NCBI GenBank assembly: GCA_018829185.1
Contig: JAHJUI010000001.1
Location: 1-56,337, forward strand
DNA: 56,337 nucleotides
Reading direction: 5' to 3'
Origin: Nanobdellota archaeon
GTDB lineage: Archaea > Nanobdellota > Nanobdellia > SCGC-AAA011-G17 > PNOQ01
In this document: positions 1-8,337 of the stretch, piece by piece
Position numbering within the stretch: the first letter of the stretch is position 1
Layout of the letters: each line of letters starts with the position of its first letter
Notes under the pieces: generated by a model
Told to the model about the DNA's origin: nothing
What the model saw: only the letters and a program-made list of their open reading frames with translations
The model's database searches: none
Program-made: the position numbers and the translations under genes

Positions 1-44
1 AACAGGAATGTTTTGTTTGAAACAAAAATATGGATCTAGTGTTA

Positions 45-141
45 GCTCCAAATCTGCTAAAACAATCAAAGCAGATTTGTATGGCAGAATGCTCTGCCAC
101 AATTTATTTGGCGCGTTTAGAATGATTTAGGACAGCGCCGT
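45..141 (-). ncRNA. Putative structured small RNA downstream of ftsZ
   Basis: Read on the minus strand, three hairpins follow one another: GGCGC/GCGCC (139-135 with 114-110), TGGCAGA/TCTGCCA with a 4-base loop (99-93 with 88-82), and a perfect 10-bp stem CAAATCTGCT/AGCAGATTTG (79-70 with 58-49). A minus-strand TATA box at about 154-163 lies roughly 20-25 bases before the first stem, and the ftsZ terminator lies just before that. A T-rich run follows the last stem near base 30. No open frame covers it. I do not recognise the family; it lacks clear box C/D motifs. It could instead be the 5' leader of a gene outside the window. Confidence 0.45.
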
Positions 142-151
142 GATGTATAAA

Positions 152-164
152 AGATATATAAAAC
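152..164 (-). promoter_or_regulatory. TATA box for the putative small RNA
   Basis: The minus strand reads TTTTATATATC here, a good archaeal TATA element, placed between the ftsZ terminator and the three-hairpin region at the expected distance of about 25 bases from the first stem. It suggests a separate transcription unit. Confidence 0.45.
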
Positions 165-183
165 CTGTGTTTTCAAAAATAAA

Positions 184-217
184 GAAAAAAAGGAAAAAGA
201 GCTCACCTCTTTTTCCC
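184..217 (-). terminator. Intrinsic-type terminator of ftsZ
   Basis: A perfect 10-bp stem (arms 192-201 and 207-216, GGAAAAAGAG with CTCTTTTTCC) with a 5-base loop is followed on the minus strand by a T run. It lies 70-100 bases after the ftsZ stop codon. Confidence 0.65.
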
Positions 218-285
218 AAAAAGCCTCAAAAGCGGGTCGAGTTCTGAGGGAATTAAGGGGGTTAAAACAGAATTTAGTAACCCGC

Positions 286-1371
286 TTATTTGAGCATGTC
301 TATTCCGAGCTCTTGGCCTATTTGCCGAGATTGAGCAGCTGCGGCCCGTCCGTCTGATTTTCCAAGGATGTATGGACTCTTTACACCGGTGATAATACAC
401 ATTATCCTTAGTTTTCCATTCATACTTTCATCAATTCTTGCTCCCCAGATTACATTTGCGTCAGCATCTAGGGCTTCAGTAATCATTTCACCAATCTTAT
501 TAACTTCATCAAGAAGCAAGTCATCTCCACCAGTTATGTGTATCAAAGCTCCGCTAGATCCTTCATAACTTACATCCAGTAACGGATTTGTCAAAGCTCT
601 TTGTACAGCTTCATGTACTCTATTTTCAGTATCTGAATCACCAATACCAATAACAGATACATCTCCATTTGCCATAATTGCTCTTACATCAGCATAATCT
701 AAGTTTACTAATGAAGGTACAGCAATTATTTCTACAATTCCTTTAATCATAGTAGAAATTAGCTCATTAGCAACTGCAAATGCTTGTTTTATTGGTAAAT
801 TTCCAGCGATTTGTACTAATCTATTATTATCTATAACTATAACAGTATCACATACTTGTCTTAATTGTTGTAATCCAAATTCTGCCTTATCACATCTTGC
901 TCTTTCAATATCGAAAGGCATAGTTACAGCAGCTATTACAATACTTCCTTGTTCTTTTGCTACTTGTGCTACAACAGGCGCAGTTCCAGTTCCAGTTCCT
1001 CCCCCTAATCCAGCACAGATAAATACCATGTCTGCTTTGCTAACCATACTCTTTAGTTCTTGAATACTCTCTTGAGCAGATGCACGACCTTTATCAATAA
1101 ATCCACCGCAACCAAGCCCTCTTGTAAGTTCTTTTCCAATTAGGCATTTCTTATCTGCAGAAGTAATATCCAAATGTTGTTTGTCTGTATTAACAGCAGC
1201 TACTTCTGCCCCCTTAATACCTTTTTTGTAAAGCCAGTTAACAATATTGTTTCCAGCTCCCCCAGCACCAAGTACTACTATTTTTGCTTGTCCAACTTCA
1301 AAATCCCCATCAAAAGCTGCTTGGGAATTGTTATCCATGTTTTTTAATGCATCTTGTATAATGAATTCCAT
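286..1371 (-). CDS. ftsZ: Cell division GTPase FtsZ
   Basis: FtsZ is the tubulin-family GTPase that polymerises into the cytokinetic ring at midcell. The 361-residue product is of normal family length. The T1 nucleotide loop GAGGAGNN is at residues 35-42, the tubulin signature GGGTGTG at 123-129, and the T7 catalytic loop NLDYADV at 223-229, so GTP binding and hydrolysis look intact. The short C-terminus lacks a recognisable long linker. The start is the ATG at 1371 with a TATA box about 30 bases upstream. It is transcribed alone, away from gatD. Confidence 0.97.
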   Translation of the reverse strand: MEFIIQDALKNMDNNSQAAFDGDFEVGQAKIVVLGAGGAGNNIVNWLYKKGIKGAEVAAVNTDKQHLDITSADKKCLIGKELTRGLGCGGFIDKGRASAQESIQELKSMVSKADMVFICAGLGGGTGTGTAPVVAQVAKEQGSIVIAAVTMPFDIERARCDKAEFGLQQLRQVCDTVIVIDNNRLVQIAGNLPIKQAFAVANELISTMIKGIVEIIAVPSLVNLDYADVRAIMANGDVSVIGIGDSDTENRVHEAVQRALTNPLLDVSYEGSSGALIHITGGDDLLLDEVNKIGEMITEALDADANVIWGARIDESMNGKLRIMCIITGVKSPYILGKSDGRAAAAQSRQIGQELGIDMLK

Positions 1372-1395
1372 TTTTTTCGTTTTCCCCCATAGGTT

Positions 1396-1407
1396 TTTTT
1401 ATATACT
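1396..1407 (-). promoter_or_regulatory. ftsZ promoter TATA box
   Basis: The minus strand shows GTATATAAAAA 25-36 bases ahead of the ftsZ ATG, followed by a G-rich stretch (TGGGGG) close to the start that may act as ribosome binding site. Confidence 0.55.
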
Positions 1408-1650
1408 CAATTACAATAAACTTTATATTTGAGTGATTTCATATTTACTTCTAGAAAGAGTTTTTGAAACGCCAATTTCGAAATCTCAGACAAGATAAAT
1501 CAAACTATTAGTAAAATTCGAAAGTTCAAATCACGCACAACCTGAGTTCATCGCCAAATAAATTCAAGTTTAATTGTGAACTTTGCTAGTATATTCTATA
1601 ATTCTGTAAAAATTTATATTTAAAGGTTGCCTAACTACAATCTATATATT
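1408..1650. other. ftsZ-gatD intergenic region with long inverted repeat
   Basis: No gene is visible between the divergent ftsZ and gatD promoters. The only structure seen is an 8-bp perfect inverted repeat, AAAGTTCA at 1521-1528 and TGAACTTT at 1577-1584, enclosing about 48 bases. Confidence 0.4.
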
Positions 1651-1654
1651 CCGG

Positions 1655-1664
1655 TATATAAATA
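1655..1664 (+). promoter_or_regulatory. gatD promoter TATA box
   Basis: TATATAAATA lies 33-42 bases ahead of the gatD ATG. There is no clear Shine-Dalgarno sequence before the ATG, consistent with a short or absent leader. Confidence 0.5.
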
Positions 1665-1696
1665 TTCATTAATTTAATTTCCAAATATCCAAAAGA

Positions 1697-2983
1697 ATGG
1701 TTAAATTTAACTTCAATCCCGGAGATAAGATCGAGATAACAACAAAAAAAGAAGCTCTTTCTGGATTATTTATGCCTAGCAAAGAAAATACTTTTATTTT
1801 AAAATTAGACAATGGATACAATCTAGGAATTGATAAAAAAAATATCAAAAAAGTAAAATTATTATCAAAATACAAAGAAAAAAAACCGAAATCTTCTAAA
1901 GTAAAACAAAACTCTAAATTACCCACAATTACAATCTTACATACAGGTGGAACAATTGCTTCTAAAGTTGATTATGAAACAGGGGGAGTAATAGCTAGAT
2001 TTTCACCTGAAGAATTACTGGAAATGTTCCCAGAATTAAAGAAAATTGTCAATCTAAAAAGCAGATTAGTCTCAAATATGTGGTCAGAAGACCTAAACTT
2101 CCAACATTACAATCTACTCGCTAAAGAAGTGGAAAAAGAGGTAAAAGCAGGAGCAGACGGGGTGATTATTACACACGGAACAGATACATTACATTATACT
2201 TCATCCGCTTTAGCATTTATTCTAGAAAACCTAAAAATTCCAGTTATTTTAGTAGGATCTCAGAGAAGTTCAGATAGGGGTTCTTCAGATGCAGCATTAA
2301 ATCTAATTTGTGCTTGTAATTTCATTGCAAACTCTAAATTCCAAGATGTAGCAATCTGCATGCATTCTTCAATGGAAGATGAGTCTTGCTATATTCTTCC
2401 AGCAACTAAGTCAAGAAAACTACATAGCTCCAGAAGAGATGCATTCAAAGCAATAAATACTGATCCAATTGCCTTAGTAGATAAGCAAGGAAAAATTGAA
2501 TATTCCCAAAAAGTAAAACAAAAAAAAGGAAAACTAAACCTAAGACTCTTTAAAGAAGTCAAAGTAGGAATTTTGAAGGCACATCCAAATATGCTTTCAA
2601 AAGAAGTTTCCTTTTACAAAGATTATGATGGATTAATTTTAGAAGGAACAGGATTAGGACATTTTCCAATTAATAAGACAGATAGCTCAACAACAGAAAA
2701 TGAAAAAGTATTTACTGAATTAAAGAAACTGTCTAAAAAAATCCCAGTAGTAATGACATCTCAATGCATTTTCGGAAGAATTAACATGAATGTTTACACA
2801 ACAGGAAGAAAATTACAAGAAATTGGAGTTCTAGGCAATGGTCTTGATATGACAACAGAAACAGCATTCATAAAATTAGCTTGGCTTCTAAGCAATTTCA
2901 AAAAACAAGATGTATTTGAATTAATTTCTGAAAATATTTCTAATGAAATAAATGAAAGAATAAAAGACGATTTCTTAGAATAA
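1697..2983 (+). CDS. gatD: Glu-tRNA(Gln) amidotransferase subunit D
   Basis: GatD is the asparaginase-like subunit of the archaeal GatDE complex, which frees ammonia from glutamine for conversion of Glu-tRNA(Gln) to Gln-tRNA(Gln). The 428-residue protein has the GatD N-terminal beta domain (about 1-70) followed by an L-asparaginase I domain. The catalytic motif TGGTIAS is at 83-89 and HGTDT at 160-164, the two threonine-containing motifs of the family. The N-terminal domain separates GatD from plain asparaginases. Its partner gatE is not in this window. The gene converges on the small membrane protein downstream. Confidence 0.93.
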   Translation: MVKFNFNPGDKIEITTKKEALSGLFMPSKENTFILKLDNGYNLGIDKKNIKKVKLLSKYKEKKPKSSKVKQNSKLPTITILHTGGTIASKVDYETGGVIARFSPEELLEMFPELKKIVNLKSRLVSNMWSEDLNFQHYNLLAKEVEKEVKAGADGVIITHGTDTLHYTSSALAFILENLKIPVILVGSQRSSDRGSSDAALNLICACNFIANSKFQDVAICMHSSMEDESCYILPATKSRKLHSSRRDAFKAINTDPIALVDKQGKIEYSQKVKQKKGKLNLRLFKEVKVGILKAHPNMLSKEVSFYKDYDGLILEGTGLGHFPINKTDSSTTENEKVFTELKKLSKKIPVVMTSQCIFGRINMNVYTTGRKLQEIGVLGNGLDMTTETAFIKLAWLLSNFKKQDVFELISENISNEINERIKDDFLE

Positions 2984-3006
2984 AAAAAGAAAAAAAGTTA
3001 AAATTT

Positions 3007-3192
3007 TTATTTCTTGAATAGATAAAATATCATATATAGACCTGCTAAACCTACCAAGGCATATACTGTAGTTATCAACCAATCTACTCTAAAGATTGCA
3101 GTAACAAGGTTAAAATCGAATAAACCAAGTCCCCAGTTGATACCACCGATGGTTACCAAAACAAGCACGATCCATTCTAATACATTTCTCAT
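3007..3192 (-). CDS. DUF378 small membrane protein
   Basis: This 61-residue protein has two hydrophobic helices separated by a short loop, with the family feature GGINWGLGLF near residues 17-26. DUF378 proteins (YuzA-like) are two-helix membrane proteins of unknown function. The start is fixed by an excellent Shine-Dalgarno, GGAGGTGA, just upstream on the minus strand. A TATA-like element (CCTTTAAAAA) lies near 3245-3255. Confidence 0.85.
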   Translation of the reverse strand: MRNVLEWIVLVLVTIGGINWGLGLFDFNLVTAIFRVDWLITTVYALVGLAGLYMIFYLFKK

Positions 3193-3318
3193 GTTGTCAC
3201 CTCCTTTTAAGTCTTAAATAATAATTATACTCTTGTTCTTGACGTTTTTAAAGGTTTCTGATTTCAAAAAACCAATCAAAAGAGTTTTAAAGCTTTCTCT
3301 ATTCATTTTCTTGAAAAA

Positions 3319-4710
3319 ATGACAGATTTAGAACATTTAGACAGACCAGAACTAGAAAAACTAGTGGAAACTTTACAAAGAGATCAAGCACACACATTAG
3401 AATTTTTAAGGACATTTACAAGATCAGATTTTTCAAGGCATACAGAAGAAATGATACAAGAAGTTTTAGCTTATGCCTTAACACAGTCTAATTTAATTTA
3501 TGGAATAAATCGTTCTACTTATTTTGAATATGATACATTTAGCGATTGTTTTGTAGGAAAATATTCCTTGGGCTCAACAACTACCGAAGAATGGTTTGAA
3601 GCAATGCGAGGACTTTTAGAAATAGGAAATATAGAAGAAGTAGTAAAGCAGGGTATTAGTCATTTAGTCCCTTTAGATTTAGTAATTCCGCTTGATTCAC
3701 CATCCATTTTCAAAACTTTAAGAAACGAAAGAAAGTCTTATCTTGGGCAACCAATAGAATATACAGAAGTAGATAAAAAGGTAGTAGGACAGTTAGGAGA
3801 ACCTTTTGTAGCAATCACATTAAAAGGTGCAGAAGGAAAAACTATTGGTTTTATTTATGGAAGCAATCTCGTTACACATGATCCAATAGAAATTTCAAAT
3901 GAGCAATTAGATTCTTTTAATAGTATAAGATATCCCGCGGCTCAAAGATTAGAATTCATAAAAATTAACCAAGAAATAAAACATAAAAGAATCCAATTAA
4001 GCAGAGGGGTGGGTGCAGCACGAGTAGCCCATGATATAAGAAATAAGTTAGTTGTTGTAATAGGGGGAAATGTTAATCTTCTAACACGCCTAATGGAAGA
4101 AAAAGATTGGGAAGCTACAAAAGAACCAATAGAGGTTATATTGGAGGAAGTAAATTTAATTGATATGGAACTTAGACAAATAATGGACTTTTCAATACCG
4201 GCAAATCCAAAACCAGAAAAATTTAACTTACTTCCAGATCTTAGAACTCTAGTAGAAAGTACAGTTAATGCATGTCCCCATTTAGACAGGAAAAGACCAG
4301 ATTATGAAATAGATTCAGATGTTCCAGAGTTATGTATTTATGCAGATCGTAGTCATCTAACTAGGAATGTATTATCTAATTTGATTAGTAATGCAGTAGA
4401 TGCAATCTGTGATGAAAGAACAGCTGCAGGATATGTGGCCGGAGTGCCCAATATTTTAAAAATAAAAGTTAAGGCAGCAGAACAAGGCCGAATAATAATA
4501 AAGAATAGGTAGTATATGGAACCAGATATTTTAGCTAGATTAGAGTCCGGAGAAGGGTTTGGAACCACAAAAGGGGAACGTGGAACAGGATTAGGTTTTT
4601 CAATAGCTATGAAATATGCACTAGAAAACAATTGTGGGTTGGAAATAAGTAGTGATGAAACAAAAGGAACAAAAGTTTGTTTATCAATTCCTTACGATTC
4701 CCCAGAATAA
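3319..4710 (+). pseudogene. Histidine kinase interrupted by in-frame TAG
   Basis: The reading frame continues through a single TAG at 4510-4512. The first 397 codons hold a GAF/PAS-like sensor region (about 40-215), an HDIRN phosphoacceptor box in a dimerisation helix (about 235-300) and the start of a HATPase_c domain with the N box (NLISNAVDAI). The 65 codons after the stop carry the rest of the domain, with GTGLG as the G2 box. The stop falls exactly where the G1 box (DNGxG) should be; the local sequence looks like that box with a few bases lost. No response regulator is adjacent. I therefore read it as a decaying gene rather than readthrough. The two parts could also be separate proteins, but neither would have a full ATP site. 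Confidence 0.75.
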
Positions 4711-4746
4711 AAACTTTTATAAAATCATAAAATAAAATTTCTATTA

Positions 4747-5823
4747 ATGGAAAAAGTTTCAATTGTCAAGTGTAATAACTATAATAATAAAATAATAAGA
4801 AAAGCATTATTAGATTCTTTAAAAAATATTGATTTCCATTTTAAAAAAGGAAGTAAAGTTCTAATAAAACCAAATTTAATTGCTCCGCAAAAGAAAGAAG
4901 CAGGAGTAACAACTCACCCCGTTATTGTTGAAGAACTTTGCAAAATCCTAAAAGAGCACAAATGCAAAATATTTATTGGGGAAAGTGCAGCCTTCAATAC
5001 AGATATAGCGTTTAAAACTTGTGGGCTTGAAAAGTTAAAAAAATATGCTACTTTAATTAATTTTGAAGGAGATAAGAAAAAGTTTGTTACGTTAGCAGGT
5101 GTAAAAAAAGTTCCTCTTGCAAAATCATTATTTGATGTTGACTTAGTTGTTAATGTCCCAAAACTAAAAACACATTGTTTGATGCAAACAACATTATGCG
5201 TAAAAAATCTTTACGGCTGCATCCCAGGAAACTTAAAAGCAATTTACCATAAAACAATACCTAATAATCAAAAATTTGGAAAGTTCTTATTAGCAATTGA
5301 AGAAAAAATAAATCCTCAATTAAATATAATTGATGGAGTTTTAGCTTTAGAAGGAAATGGTCCTGGAGCATCTGGAAAACCAATAAAAGCAAATGTAATA
5401 ATTACTGGAAAAAATGCAAGAGCAATAGACATTGTAGCTTCTGAATTTATGGGATTTAAATCCAATCAGATTATCACAAATAAATATTCAAAAATTAAGA
5501 AAAAAGATATTCAAGTTGTTGGGTCTGCTAAAGATAAAAAAATGAAATTCCTAAGACCCCAAACATTCTATGGTCCATTAGCTCATTGGATAGCCGGACT
5601 TTTAGCTAAACATAAGATAGATTTTGATTACGATAAATGTACTAAATGTGGAACATGTGAAAGACAATGCCCAGTAAAGGCAATAAAATTAGATCCTTAC
5701 CAAAAATGTGACCATAAAAAATGTATTCTTTGCTTATGTTGTATAGAAGTTTGCCCAGCAAAGGCAATTTGTCTAAAAGAACATTGGTCTGTAAAAGTTA
5801 TTAGAAAATTAACTAAAACTTAA
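4747..5823 (+). CDS. DUF362 protein with 2[4Fe-4S] ferredoxin domain
   Basis: This 358-residue protein has an N-terminal DUF362 domain (about 1-275) and a C-terminal ferredoxin domain with two clusters of CxxCxxxC-type cysteines (from about residue 298). DUF362 proteins are presumed iron-sulfur proteins of unknown reaction; some relatives act in redox or cofactor chemistry. A TATA-like ATAAAATTTC lies just upstream, so the transcript probably starts near the ATG. The stop overlaps the end of the convergent gene by four bases. Confidence 0.85.
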   Translation: MEKVSIVKCNNYNNKIIRKALLDSLKNIDFHFKKGSKVLIKPNLIAPQKKEAGVTTHPVIVEELCKILKEHKCKIFIGESAAFNTDIAFKTCGLEKLKKYATLINFEGDKKKFVTLAGVKKVPLAKSLFDVDLVVNVPKLKTHCLMQTTLCVKNLYGCIPGNLKAIYHKTIPNNQKFGKFLLAIEEKINPQLNIIDGVLALEGNGPGASGKPIKANVIITGKNARAIDIVASEFMGFKSNQIITNKYSKIKKKDIQVVGSAKDKKMKFLRPQTFYGPLAHWIAGLLAKHKIDFDYDKCTKCGTCERQCPVKAIKLDPYQKCDHKKCILCLCCIEVCPAKAICLKEHWSVKVIRKLTKT

Positions 5824-6146
5824 GCAGCACATTCACAAGCAGTTAGAGACTCATTAACAGCATCTAATTCATCATTAAAAACAACTTTATTCCTTGCTTT
5901 TATTCTATGTGCAAAAGGACACTCTTCAATATGATATTTATTACTTGCTTTTGAAGAAACATATTTTTTCTTTTTAGTTTTTTTATTTTCTATTTTTTCA
6001 ATTTTAGCACTTAATTCATTTACTGCTTGCATAATTGTTCTTTGAGAGGCTCTCATTCCCATAATATCATTTTGCAATGCAAGTACATCACTTCTAACTA
6101 AAGCAAAAGAATACTTTACATTGTCCTCAATTTGTTCGGTTTTCAT
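5820..6146 (-). CDS. Small protein with Ada-like metal-binding motif
   Basis: A 108-residue protein with a helical N-terminal half (possible coiled coil, about 15-55), a Lys-rich linker and a C-terminal motif YHxxxCPFAHRIK...F...A...AC.C. That spacing matches the Ada-type metal-binding module seen at the ends of many small proteins and nucleases, where it binds zinc. Function is unknown. It overlaps the convergent DUF362 gene by four bases. Confidence 0.6.
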   Translation of the reverse strand: MKTEQIEDNVKYSFALVRSDVLALQNDIMGMRASQRTIMQAVNELSAKIEKIENKKTKKKKYVSSKASNKYHIEECPFAHRIKARNKVVFNDELDAVNESLTACECAA

Positions 6147-6152
6147 TTTGAT

Positions 6153-6515
6153 TTAACCCTCATAATTTAAAATTTCCATGGGAGATGTTGAAGAATCAAT
6201 AGGATAGCCCATACTTTTAGCATATGCATCCATTACAACCCTTTCTATTTTTTGGTAAACCTTTTCTGGGTTTTCTATCATTTCAGGGTTTTCTATCATT
6301 TCTGGGGTTATCTCAAGTTTTGCCAGTAAATTTTCTATATTGACTCTCCTTTCTCCCCAAAGAATTGGCTTTCCATCCTCTTCAAGGACATCGGTTAAAC
6401 CATATTTTGAATTACATCCTACAGCAAAAAGCTTGCCCTCTGGCATACCTGGAAGGTTCTCTCCATCAGTTCTTCCATATCTTAATGGAATTTGATAAAA
6501 TTCGTCGTTTTTCAT
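6153..6515 (-). CDS. Hypothetical protein with internal MIENPE duplication
   Basis: I do not recognise this 120-residue, mildly acidic, soluble protein. It carries a seven-residue tandem duplication, EMIENP repeated, around residues 75-90, which reflects an 18-21 base tandem repeat in the DNA (6260-6305). It sits directly upstream of the metal-binding-motif gene on the same strand, 6 bases away, so both may be one transcript. Confidence 0.55.
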   Translation of the reverse strand: MKNDEFYQIPLRYGRTDGENLPGMPEGKLFAVGCNSKYGLTDVLEEDGKPILWGERRVNIENLLAKLEITPEMIENPEMIENPEKVYQKIERVVMDAYAKSMGYPIDSSTSPMEILNYEG

Positions 6516-6595
6516 ACCTTAAATATTGGTTTTACCCTTTATAAACATTTCTATTTGTAACTACTGTATAGAAATAACACAATCATAACCGCAGT

Positions 6596-7078
6596 TTAAC
6601 TCATCTTTTTCATTCTTTTTAACATGTCTTTTGTATTGCCTTCAATAAAAATTAAATCTTTACTTACTTTAAAACCTCTTTTTTCATGCCAACTTAAGGG
6701 AAATTTTTTATTTTTAAAGGTAATAGATTCAGACTTAACACAGTTATATTTTTTTACTGCTTTACTATACAAAGCTTTACCTAACTCCAAACCAGCACCA
6801 GACTTTTGATAATCTGGATGAACAAAAATGTCTCCATTAACTAAATGGTTACCATCGCTCCAAGGGACAACAGAAGCAAAATAACCACCAACAATTTTTC
6901 CATCTATCTCGGCCAAAAAAGCTAAATCTGGTTGTTTTTTAAGCATGTGGTTCAAATACTTTTCAGCTTGCTTTGTAGTCCATTTTTCTCCAGAATATTT
7001 TTTAGTATAAGTTTGAGAATAAATCTTAGCTAATTCTTTTATATCTTCTTTTTTAGCATTGCGTATTTTTAAGGCCAT
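6596..7078 (-). CDS. GNAT family N-acetyltransferase
   Basis: A 160-residue Gcn5-related acetyltransferase: it should move the acetyl group of acetyl-CoA to an amine. The core beta strand (DIFVHPDYQKSGAGLELGKAL, given in part) contains the acetyl-CoA pyrophosphate loop Q/RxxGxG/A at about 112-117, here QKSGAG. Length and fold order are typical. The substrate cannot be told. The gene is monocistronic. Confidence 0.85.
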   Translation of the reverse strand: MALKIRNAKKEDIKELAKIYSQTYTKKYSGEKWTTKQAEKYLNHMLKKQPDLAFLAEIDGKIVGGYFASVVPWSDGNHLVNGDIFVHPDYQKSGAGLELGKALYSKAVKKYNCVKSESITFKNKKFPLSWHEKRGFKVSKDLIFIEGNTKDMLKRMKKMS

Positions 7079-7152
7079 TAAAATAATTAAACCTTATTAG
7101 TTTTTAAAACTTTTGAAAACACTTATAAACAATCAAACTTAGTTTCTAATCA

Positions 7153-7668
7153 ATGGATAATAAAAAGCTAGGAATAATATTAATTGTAGTTTGTATAGCC
7201 TTAGGTTTTTTAATATTCAATTTTAATAATCAATTAAATGATCAAGCAGAAGCAAGTTGCAGTTGCTCTGAGATGGAAGATGGTGGTTTTTGTCCGCATG
7301 AAGAAACAACACCATGGTTTACTTACCTCGGAATAATTTTGCTTGCAGGATTGGTTGCATTGGGAATTTACTTAATATTCTTTGAAAAATCACAAAAAGA
7401 AATAGTTTCAACTTTAGAAAAACAAAAAGAAGATTTAAACCAAGAAGAGAAATTTAATATTTTATTAATGGGGTTAGACTCTTATGAGAAAAAAGTAATA
7501 AAAGCTATCAAAGAACAAGACGGAATAACTCAACAAACATTAAGATTAAGAACAGATTTACACAAATCAAAATTGAGTATAGTATTAGAGGGCTTAGAGA
7601 AAAAAGGCCTAATAGCAAGAAAAGAAAAAGGAAAAACAAAACAAGTCTTCCTGAAAATAGCCCTATAA
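7153..7668 (+). CDS. Membrane-anchored winged-helix protein
   Basis: The 171-residue protein has a first membrane helix (about 6-24), a short outside loop rich in Cys (CSCSxxxDGGFCPH, about 36-49), a second helix (about 57-77), a charged linker, and a C-terminal MarR/COG2512-like winged-helix domain (about 110-171). This layout suggests a sensor whose outer Cys/His loop could bind metal or sense redox state and whose inner domain binds DNA. The gene looks leaderless: TTATAAA is about 27 bases ahead of the ATG. It precedes a secreted Cys-rich peptide gene. Confidence 0.75.
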   Translation: MDNKKLGIILIVVCIALGFLIFNFNNQLNDQAEASCSCSEMEDGGFCPHEETTPWFTYLGIILLAGLVALGIYLIFFEKSQKEIVSTLEKQKEDLNQEEKFNILLMGLDSYEKKVIKAIKEQDGITQQTLRLRTDLHKSKLSIVLEGLEKKGLIARKEKGKTKQVFLKIAL

Positions 7669-7780
7669 ACGATAAGACCCAAGAATTCTTAAGATAAACC
7701 CTCTTTTTGACCTTCAGTTTCAGCCCCTAGATATATATCCAAGCTTACCTAGTAAATACTGGATAGCTAGGAGGTGAAAT

Positions 7781-7990
7781 ATGAAAAAAAACAATTTGAT
7801 TGCAGTTGTGATTGTAGCGTTATTGATTGTAGGAACGATTTTCGTTTCAGCTGCATTTCAAGAAGAAAAGGAAGAGTTTTCTGTAAAAGAACCACAAACT
7901 TGTGGAAATCCTCAACAAACTTGCGGACAAGATACTTGCAAACAAGAATGTGGGGGAAATTGCGGAATCCCTAACTGCGGTTGCAGTTAA
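7781..7990 (+). CDS. Secreted Cys-rich small protein
   Basis: A 69-residue protein with an N-terminal hydrophobic signal or anchor (about 5-26), an acidic stretch, and a C-terminal half with eight cysteines in CG, CGGNC and CGC clusters. Such packing suits metal binding or disulfide knots outside the cell. The start is set by GGAGGTGA seven bases upstream; a TATA-like TATATATCC lies near 7731. It follows the membrane winged-helix gene, which also has an exposed Cys loop, so the two may act together (inference). No family recognised. Confidence 0.7.
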   Translation: MKKNNLIAVVIVALLIVGTIFVSAAFQEEKEEFSVKEPQTCGNPQQTCGQDTCKQECGGNCGIPNCGCS

Positions 7991-8007
7991 CTCTTTTCTT
8001 TTTCTTT

Positions 8008-8298
8008 TTAATGAATTTCTTCTAATCTTTTTGCTAATCCATTGGCTTCACGTGTAAGAATTCCAATTTGGCTGCTAGGACGATCTATTCCTGCAAACAT
8101 CTCAGACAAACAGTCAATACAACTATAAGCATAGCCCAAATATTCTCTTGCAGCATTATAATTGCCAGACAGTATATATTCCTCGGCTTGATCTAAATTT
8201 TTTCTAGCACTTCTCTCTTGCAAACCCATATTCCTACGAAAAGGTTTATACTTTCTCTCCCACCTAGTAGAGCGAGCAAGTTTCTTTAAAGCATCCAT
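8008..8298 (-). CDS. Hypothetical helical protein
   Basis: A 96-residue protein with a basic N-terminus and two or three predicted helices, including AEEYILSGNYNAAREYLGYA, which looks like a TPR-style helical hairpin, and a CIDC pair. No family recognised. It lies 39 bases downstream of the ABCE1 stop on the same strand. Confidence 0.55.
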   Translation of the reverse strand: MDALKKLARSTRWERKYKPFRRNMGLQERSARKNLDQAEEYILSGNYNAAREYLGYAYSCIDCLSEMFAGIDRPSSQIGILTREANGLAKRLEEIH

Positions 8299-8337
8299 TG
8301 CAAGAAAAAAGAGAATAAGAAATGTTTTTAAAGTTTT

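Noticed and set aside
4510-4512. TAG as pyrrolysine codon
   Set aside because: TAG ends other genes in this window, such as 12697-16332 and 30085-30474, and the site lies in a damaged ATP-binding motif; no pyrrolysine genes are in view.
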